Part shown: positions 1 to 3,460 of the stretch, in pieces
How the letters are laid out: each line of letters begins with the position of its first letter
How positions within the stretch are numbered: position 1 is the first letter of the stretch
Assembly (NCBI GenBank): GCA_030836705.1
Contig: JAUPLZ010000298.1
Coordinates: forward strand, 1-5,146
Origin: Campylobacterota bacterium
GTDB taxonomy: Bacteria > Campylobacterota > Campylobacteria > Campylobacterales > SZUA-545
Direction: 5' to 3'
DNA length: 5,146 bases
The notes under the pieces: model-generated
Seen by the model: the letters and a program-made list of their open reading frames with translations, nothing else
What the model was told of the DNA's origin: nothing
Databases searched by the model: none
Program-made: the position numbers and the translations under genes

Positions 1-411
1 TCAAAAGAAGAGCTTGTCGAAATAGGACTTGAGGTGGGTGCTGATGTACCGTTTTTTTTGAGTGGATTTAAGAGCGCCACAGTAAGCGGAATCGGTGAGA
101 TAATAAAAGAGTTCAAAGAGGAAGAGATAGAAGTCAAGACTTTTACGCCAAAAGATATAAAATGCTCAACAGCAGAGGTTTACAGAACATTTAGAAAAAA
201 TTATGCAAATTTGATGGAAAAAAATGCCGATTTTGCAAAAAAACTAGAAAAACTAAAAAGTAAAGAGATACTACAAAATTACAATCCGCTTGAGCTAAAT
301 GATTTGTATCCGGCGGCGTTGAAACTATGCCCTGAGCTTTATGAGTATAAAAGCGACTATAGTTTTTTTAGCGGAAGCGGCAGTAGTTTTTTCAAATTAA
401 AAGAGAATTAA
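1..411 (+). CDS. ispE: 4-diphosphocytidyl-2-C-methyl-D-erythritol kinase, C-terminal part (5' end outside window)
   Basis: This cytosolic GHMP-family kinase phosphorylates the 2-hydroxyl of CDP-methylerythritol with ATP, in the non-mevalonate (MEP) isoprenoid pathway. The frame is open from base 1, so 136 residues are visible, roughly the C-terminal half of a protein usually about 250-290 aa long. A GTG at 34 is internal and not the start. Two family signatures are visible. The first is GADVPFFL (codons 37-60), whose Asp (codon 43-45) aligns with the catalytic Asp of E. coli IspE (GADVP, Asp141). The second is the late glycine-rich loop FFSGSGSSFF (about 364-393), matching the third GHMP motif. 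The gene ends TAA at 409-411, sharing one base with the smpB ATG (TAATG), so the two are almost certainly co-transcribed and translationally coupled. An ispE-smpB order is, from memory, also found in Helicobacter and Campylobacter. No defect is seen in the visible part. Confidence 0.93.
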   Translation, partial: SKEELVEIGLEVGADVPFFLSGFKSATVSGIGEIIKEFKEEEIEVKTFTPKDIKCSTAEVYRTFRKNYANLMEKNADFAKKLEKLKSKEILQNYNPLELNDLYPAALKLCPELYEYKSDYSFFSGSGSSFFKLKEN

Positions 412-869
412 TGAAATTAATAGCAAACAACAAAAAAGCATTTCATGACTATGAGATTTTAGAAGTACTAGAGGTTGGCATAGAGCTAGTCGGGAGCGAA
501 GTAAAATCACTTAGGCTAGGCAAATGCTCATTAAAAGACGGGTTTGTAAGAATCATAAAAGAAGAAGCGTGGCTTTTTGGAATGCACATAGGCTTGCTTC
601 CAACTACTGATATGAACTATGCTCCGGATGAAAAGAGGTCAAGAAAGTTGCTTTTGCATAAAAAAGAGATAAGAAAATTAGAAGAAAAAGTCAAACTCCA
701 AGGTCTTTCCATTGTACCTCTTAAAATCTATTTTAATGCCAAAAATATTGCAAAAGTAGAAATAGGACTAGCAAGAGGTCTTAAAAAGCACGACAAGCGC
801 GAGGTTATGAAGAAAAAAGATGCAGATATGAAAATGAAGCAGGCGGCAAAAGAGTATAGCGCTAGATAG
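411..869 (+). CDS. smpB: SsrA (tmRNA)-binding protein SmpB
   Basis: SmpB binds tmRNA and carries it to stalled ribosomes, where its C-terminal tail fills the empty mRNA channel and trans-translation starts. At 152 aa it has the normal family length. The OB-fold core shows the N-terminal NKKAFHDYEI (residues 7-16), the hallmark GSEVKSLR (28-35) and the downstream L-K-D-G-F. The C-terminal part has the conserved HDKRE (127-131), followed by a lysine-rich tail that would become helical on the ribosome. The ATG overlaps the ispE stop by one base, with a purine-rich AAGAGA about 5 nt upstream inside ispE. The last 8 nt overlap the convergent histidine kinase gene. The ssrA gene itself is not in this window. 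The assignment is secure. Confidence 0.97.
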   Translation: MKLIANNKKAFHDYEILEVLEVGIELVGSEVKSLRLGKCSLKDGFVRIIKEEAWLFGMHIGLLPTTDMNYAPDEKRSRKLLLHKKEIRKLEEKVKLQGLSIVPLKIYFNAKNIAKVEIGLARGLKKHDKREVMKKKDADMKMKQAAKEYSAR

Positions 870-1902
870 ATAAAGGTAAAAAAATATTTATCTCCACGCC
901 ATTGTTTTTATTTTCTATCTTAAAATTACCGCGCATATGAGTTTTTATTATCATTCGCGACATAAAAAGACTAAGCCCCACACCCTGAGCACTAAATTTG
1001 GTGCTGATATAAGGTTCGCAAACTTTGGTTATTATGGCTTCATCTATTCCGCCTGCATTGTCAGCTATGACTATGTTTAATTCCGTCTCTTTTCTTTGTA
1101 GTTTTACTCTAATATTTTTGTCTTGCTTGCTGTTTTTTTCATGAGCCTCTATAGCATTTGAGATAAGTAGAAATATAATTTGATTTAGTTCGTTTTTGTA
1201 TGTATCTATCTCAAAATTTTCATCGCATTCTAGCTCTAGCGATATTTTTAAATCATTCGCTCTATTTTTTATCATCTCTATAACTTTGATAATTTCATCA
1301 TTGATAGAAAAAACCTCTATTTTTTTAGCTGGCTTATAGAATGTCCTAAAATTATCAATGATAGACGACAAATTAAACACCGCTTCCAAACCGCTGCCTA
1401 TATTTTTTTTAATATATTCAATTTCTAGATGGTTTTCATTCAGCTCCATTTGAATAGCTTGCAATGAATTTGCAATTATCGTCAGAGGCTGCCGCCATTG
1501 GTGAGCTATTGATTGAATGACTTGCGCTGTTGCAGATATTCTGCTGTTTTCTATAAGGGCAATTTCTGCTTTTTTTAGATTGGCTAGCGTTTGCTTTAGC
1601 TCTTTGTTTACTGCTTCTAGTTCTTCTTTTTGTTTTTGAATAATTGAATTTTGCTCTTGAAGGTTCTCATTTTTCTCTTTTAAAATAGAGCTAAACTCTT
1701 TCATCTCTTTTTTTCGTTCATTTATTTCAAAAATGGTTCCAAGCAAAAGCTGGGCTTTTACACCTGCATAATACGATAGAGATCTCATGCGAAGTGCTCT
1801 TTCTGTAAATGTTCTACTAGCCTCTATTGCTCCGCCTACTTGCATTTTGCTTTCGACTTGTATGTCTCTTTCGTATTCCGGTCTTTTGCAGTTATATTTC
1901 AT
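862..1902 (-). CDS. Soluble sensor histidine kinase with no recognisable input domain, downstream partner of the ODP protein
   Basis: A 346-aa two-component histidine kinase. I see no hydrophobic stretch long enough for a membrane helix, no signal peptide and no PAS, GAF or HAMP pattern, so it should be cytosolic. Residues 1-60 are an unrecognised, mainly helical segment with one Cys (C5). Residues about 60-120 form a Lys/Glu/Gln-rich coiled coil. The H-box is SIAHQWRQPL with phospho-acceptor His134. The ATPase domain has an N-box with N240 and N249 (LISNAIEA), a G1 box DNAGG (281-285), an F-like box CEPYISTK (295-302) and a G2 box GVGLS (307-311). All catalytic elements are present, so an active kinase is expected. 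The ATG at 1902 is preferred over the in-frame GTG at 1911 because AGGTGG lies 5 nt before the ATG and overlaps the GTG. The gene directly follows the ODP gene in the same frame. No response regulator is present, so its output partner must be elsewhere. Confidence 0.9.
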   Translation of the reverse strand: MKYNCKRPEYERDIQVESKMQVGGAIEASRTFTERALRMRSLSYYAGVKAQLLLGTIFEINERKKEMKEFSSILKEKNENLQEQNSIIQKQKEELEAVNKELKQTLANLKKAEIALIENSRISATAQVIQSIAHQWRQPLTIIANSLQAIQMELNENHLEIEYIKKNIGSGLEAVFNLSSIIDNFRTFYKPAKKIEVFSINDEIIKVIEMIKNRANDLKISLELECDENFEIDTYKNELNQIIFLLISNAIEAHEKNSKQDKNIRVKLQRKETELNIVIADNAGGIDEAIITKVCEPYISTKFSAQGVGLSLFMSRMIIKTHMRGNFKIENKNNGVEINIFLPLSI

Positions 1903-1907
1903 TTTTG

Positions 1908-1913
1908 CCACCT
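1908..1913 (-). promoter_or_regulatory. Ribosome binding site AGGTGG that decides the kinase start
   Basis: Read on the minus strand the junction is TAT-TAG-GTG-GCA-AAA-ATG. AGGTGG overlaps the last two bases of the upstream TAG stop and the whole of the possible GTG start, and sits 5 nt before the ATG. It therefore supports ATG at 1902 as the kinase start. It also implies that ribosomes finishing the ODP gene re-initiate on the kinase gene (translational coupling). Confidence 0.65.
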
Positions 1914-2643
1914 AATACAAATCGATGCCGACAGGAAGCTCTTTTAGCATATTTATAGCCTCTTTTACCTGTTCGCCTTCTAGTATAGAGCCATGCTGAG
2001 GCGCTATTCTTTCTATGTCATATCTTTCTAATCTTTGCATAAATTTTCGCAAAATAGAGTTAGTTGGCATATAAAGCTCATGAAAAAGTTTGATTCCTTC
2101 AAGATAATCGCCCTTTGCAAACAAACTCCAATCGCTTGAAATTGCACCAAAAAGATCGCTTGAAAAAAGAGTTTTTGTTTTTTTGTCATAAGTTGCAATG
2201 GAGCCAGGAGAGTGCAGATATGCCGAATGCAAAAACTCCAGCGTTCGTCCGCTTTTTAAGGTAAGCTTGTAGCCATTTTCATCAAGGTCATAATACGATG
2301 ATTTTAATCCATGATGGCGAATGAGTCTAGTCGTATTAATGTGTGAAATTATTTGAAGGTTTGGATTGTTTATAACATCCTCAACAACAGCGAGAGAGCC
2401 GCAAATATCAGGGTCTTGGTGACTTGCTAATATGTAGTTGATATCCTCCGGCGACACGATGTCTATGACTTTTCTCATTACAATCGGAAAATCAGGAATT
2501 GATCCAGGGTCAAAAAAAACTATGTCGTCTTCATCCAACAAAAGATACGGATTGCAGTATAAATTAGCCTCTTTATCCGAAAATCCAACCCAGTGAATAT
2601 CTCTAGTTACAGCCACGCTATCGGCATATTTTTCGGCACTCAT
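1912..2643 (-). CDS. ODP-type (oxygen-binding di-iron) metallo-beta-lactamase-fold protein, probable O2/iron sensor
   Basis: A 243-aa protein consisting only of the metallo-beta-lactamase-fold half of flavo-diiron proteins, without a flavodoxin domain. Ligand positions match that family's pattern H-x-[ED]-x-D-(H)...H-x18-D...H. They are H75, D77 and D79 in SHQDPDI, H144 in LHSPGS, D163 in SSDLFGA exactly 19 residues later, and H217 in APQHGS. The usual second His of the first motif is Ile80. ODP proteins of Treponema denticola and Thermotoga maritima are known to bind O2 as a stable peroxo di-iron adduct and to signal to the CheA kinase, so I infer a sensing role rather than O2 or NO reduction. 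The ATG at 2643 is chosen because AGGG lies 8 nt upstream; an in-frame GTG at 2652 sits almost on top of that AGGG. The stop is directly followed, in frame, by the kinase gene. An enzymatic hydrolase role is possible but less likely. Confidence 0.85.
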   Translation of the reverse strand: MSAEKYADSVAVTRDIHWVGFSDKEANLYCNPYLLLDEDDIVFFDPGSIPDFPIVMRKVIDIVSPEDINYILASHQDPDICGSLAVVEDVINNPNLQIISHINTTRLIRHHGLKSSYYDLDENGYKLTLKSGRTLEFLHSAYLHSPGSIATYDKKTKTLFSSDLFGAISSDWSLFAKGDYLEGIKLFHELYMPTNSILRKFMQRLERYDIERIAPQHGSILEGEQVKEAINMLKELPVGIDLY

Positions 2644-2665
2644 TAGCCACACCCTGTTTTTGGAT

Positions 2666-2684
2666 TACTATCTTGTAAATAGTA
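2666..2684. repeat. Inverted repeat TACTAT-N7-ATAGTA upstream of the ODP gene
   Basis: Six-base perfect arms (2666-2671 and 2679-2684) are separated by 7 nt and end 23 nt before the ODP start codon. The repeat would fall just downstream of the proposed transcription start, a position suited to a repressor or to an mRNA hairpin. It does not match an FNR/CRP-type site. Such short A/T arms can arise by chance. Confidence 0.3.
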
Positions 2685-2701
2685 CCATTGCGAATCTAAA
2701 A

Positions 2702-2707
2702 TTTATA
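2702..2707 (-). promoter_or_regulatory. Candidate -10 element (TATAAA) for the ODP-kinase unit
   Basis: TATAAA on the minus strand lies in very A/T-rich DNA and would start transcription near 2695, giving a leader of about 50 nt before the ODP ATG. A second TATAAA lies at 2715-2720. No good -35 box is visible, which is common for sigma-70 promoters in Campylobacterota. The choice between the two boxes is uncertain. Confidence 0.35.
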
Positions 2708-2748
2708 TTTTAATTTTATAAATCATCTATTATTTTGTATTCTATTGC

Positions 2749-2899
2749 TTCATAGCAAGATGGATGGGGGTATACTAACACACAAATGCTCTTTACAACA
2801 TATGCAAGATATATCAAAAGCGAACAAGTTGAGATAAATCGCGACATTGATGTGTTTGAAAATTGTCAGAATATGGTCAGAAAAAGTTTGAGGTGCTAA
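2749..2899 (+). pseudogene. Decayed C-terminus of a tyrosine recombinase (integrase) beside tRNA-Ser
   Basis: In one frame 2749-2769 reads FIARWMG. One base later, after a run of five G (2766-2770), the frame shifts and 2771-2896 reads 42 residues beginning YTNTQMLFTTYARYIKSEQ, then stops at TAA 2897-2899. Joined, this resembles the end of phage and island integrases (pattern W-I-A-x-x-M-G-H-T-N...M-L-F...Y-A-R-Y-I). The Tyr at 2801-2803 falls where the catalytic nucleophile belongs. The His of the Gly-His motif would be Tyr771-equivalent here (TAT at 2771-2773, one transition from CAT). All upstream domains and the Arg/Lys residues are missing and stops lie in every upstream stretch, so it is non-functional. 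It ends 26 nt from the 3' end of tRNA-Ser, the usual integration site of such elements. The match is by eye and short, hence moderate confidence. Confidence 0.6.
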
Positions 2900-2901
2900 C
2901 A

Positions 2902-2925
2902 AAGCTAGTGATAGCTTAAAAAAAA
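2902..2925 (-). terminator. Possible tRNA operon terminator: U8 tract and small hairpin
   Basis: On the minus strand the tRNA-Ser CCA is followed at once by eight T (2925-2918), then a hairpin with 6-bp arms AAGCTA/TAGCTT and loop TCAC (2917-2902). The T run comes before the hairpin rather than after it, so this is not a textbook terminator. The GC-rich tRNA acceptor/T-arm plus the U8 tract could itself end transcription. Confidence 0.35.
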
Positions 2926-3015
2926 TGGCGGGCAGGGTGGGATTCGAACCCACGGAGGTATTACCCTCGCCGGTTTTCAAGACCGGTGCATTAAACCGAG
3001 CTCTGCCACCTACCC
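2926..3015 (-). tRNA. tRNA-Ser(UGA)
   Basis: A 90-nt class II tRNA with CCA encoded at 2928-2926. The acceptor arms GGGTAGG and CCTGCCC pair with one G-U, and the discriminator is G, as expected for Ser. The anticodon stem CCGGT/ACCGG encloses loop CTTGAAA, with anticodon UGA reading UCN codons. A long variable arm pairs GAGG/CCTC, and the T-arm is GTGGG-TTCGAAT-CCCAC. It is last in the four-tRNA transcript, and its 3' end faces the integrase relic. Confidence 0.96.
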
Positions 3016-3036
3016 GCAGTAAAAATGTAGACTATT

Positions 3037-3110
3037 TGGAGGCGGCACTCGGATTCGAACCGAGGATCAAGGCTTTGCAGGCCCATGCCTTACCGCTTGG
3101 CTATGCCGCC
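3037..3110 (-). tRNA. tRNA-Cys(GCA)
   Basis: A 74-nt tRNA with perfect acceptor pairing GGCGGCA/TGCCGCC, discriminator U (a Cys identity element) and encoded CCA. The D-stem is GCC/GGC. The anticodon loop CTGCAAA has anticodon GCA, reading UGC/UGU, and the T-arm is CTCGG-TTCGAAT-CCGAG. The top pair of the anticodon stem is a U-U mismatch followed by G-U, so only three Watson-Crick pairs remain. It lies 21 nt upstream of tRNA-Ser. Confidence 0.96.
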
Positions 3111-3139
3111 ATCTGCCTTGCCGTTTTAGTCTTTTATGG

Positions 3140-3227
3140 TGGTGCCTCGGGCCGGATTTGAACCGGCACGGTCAAAACGACCGAGGGATTTTAAGTCCCT
3201 TGTGTCTACCAATTCCACCACCAAGGC
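3140..3227 (-). tRNA. tRNA-Leu(UAA)
   Basis: An 88-nt class II tRNA. The acceptor arms GCCTTGG/CCGAGGC pair with one U-G, the discriminator is A as expected for Leu, and CCA is encoded. The anticodon stem AGGGA/TCCCT encloses loop CTTAAAA, with anticodon UAA for UUA/UUG, the dominant Leu codons in such an A/T-rich genome. The variable arm CGGTC-GTTTT-GACCG is well formed and the T-arm is GCCGG-TTCAAAT-CCGGC. It lies 29 nt upstream of tRNA-Cys. Confidence 0.97.
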
Positions 3228-3244
3228 TTATATTTTAAAAACAA

Positions 3245-3319
3245 TGGAGCGGAAGAAGGGATTCGAACCCTCGACCCCAACCTTGGCAAGGTTGTGCTCT
3301 ACCCCTGAGCTACTTCCGC
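3245..3319 (-). tRNA. tRNA-Gly(GCC)
   Basis: A 75-nt tRNA, first of the four-gene transcript. The acceptor GCGGAAG/CTTCCGC is perfect, the discriminator is U and CCA is encoded. The D-stem is GCTC/GAGC. The anticodon stem CAACC/GGTTG encloses loop TTGCCAA, with anticodon GCC reading GGC/GGU. The T-arm GAGGG-TTCGAAT-CCCTT has one G-U pair. It lies 17 nt upstream of tRNA-Leu. Confidence 0.97.
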
Positions 3320-3333
3320 ATAAAAGAAGCAGA

Positions 3334-3339
3334 ATTATA
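3334..3339 (-). promoter_or_regulatory. -10 element (TATAAT) of the tRNA operon promoter
   Basis: A perfect TATAAT preceded by TGTG on the minus strand predicts a start near 3327, only about 8 nt before mature tRNA-Gly, a short 5' leader suited to a stable-RNA operon. No clear TTGACA lies 17 nt upstream; that region is A/T-rich (AAGATA), as is usual for this phylum. Confidence 0.65.
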
Positions 3340-3363
3340 CACATAGTATTTTAAATTATCTTT

Positions 3364-3388
3364 AAACCATAAAGAAGAAATATGGTTT
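3364..3388. repeat. Perfect 8-bp inverted repeat between the tRNA and ilvD promoters
   Basis: AAACCATA (3364-3371) and TATGGTTT (3381-3388) are exact reverse complements separated by 9 nt. The repeat is centred about 49 nt upstream of the predicted tRNA start and about 62 nt upstream of the predicted ilvD start, so it could be a regulator site for either promoter. On the + strand the right arm runs into a T tract, so a terminator-like hairpin is also conceivable, but no + strand gene precedes it. Confidence 0.45.
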
Positions 3389-3425
3389 TTGAAAAGAATT
3401 TTATATTTTTTTCACATTTTCATAA

Positions 3426-3431
3426 TATAAT
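3426..3431 (+). promoter_or_regulatory. -10 element (TATAAT) of the ilvD promoter
   Basis: A perfect TATAAT on the + strand predicts a start near 3438 and a leader of about 23 nt. Upstream is a T-rich stretch (3399-3412) but no TTGACA at the right distance; TTCACA at 3411-3416 is too close. The leader ends with AAGGAT (3451-3456), 4 nt before the ATG. There is no room for a leader-peptide attenuator. Confidence 0.6.
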
Positions 3432-3460
3432 CACAAAAATAACTTGCCTAAAGGATTTCT

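Noticed and set aside
34..411. GTG at 34 as the start of a short complete gene
   Set aside because: The frame is open back to base 1, and the GTG lies immediately before the internal GADVP motif of IspE, so it is an internal Val codon.
868..893. AGATAAA/TTTATCT inverted repeat as a bidirectional terminator between smpB and the kinase
   Set aside because: The stem is pure A/T apart from one pair, has a 12-nt loop and no T tract follows it on either strand.
2750..2980. Minus-strand 76-codon open frame beginning inside tRNA-Ser
   Set aside because: It starts within the tRNA gene (S-N-P-T-L-P-A is tRNA T-arm translation), has no ribosome site and runs through the integrase relic on the opposite strand.
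2925..3354. Open frames on the + strand with R-V-G-F-E-P and A-G-F-E-P type peptides
   Set aside because: They are antisense translations of tRNA T-arms (GGATTCGAACC gives GFEP). Four well-formed tRNAs occupy the opposite strand, and such peptides are a well-known annotation artefact.
3438..3460. Leader-peptide attenuator or T-box before ilvD
   Set aside because: The predicted leader is only about 23 nt, with no branched-chain codon run, hairpin series or T-box sequence.
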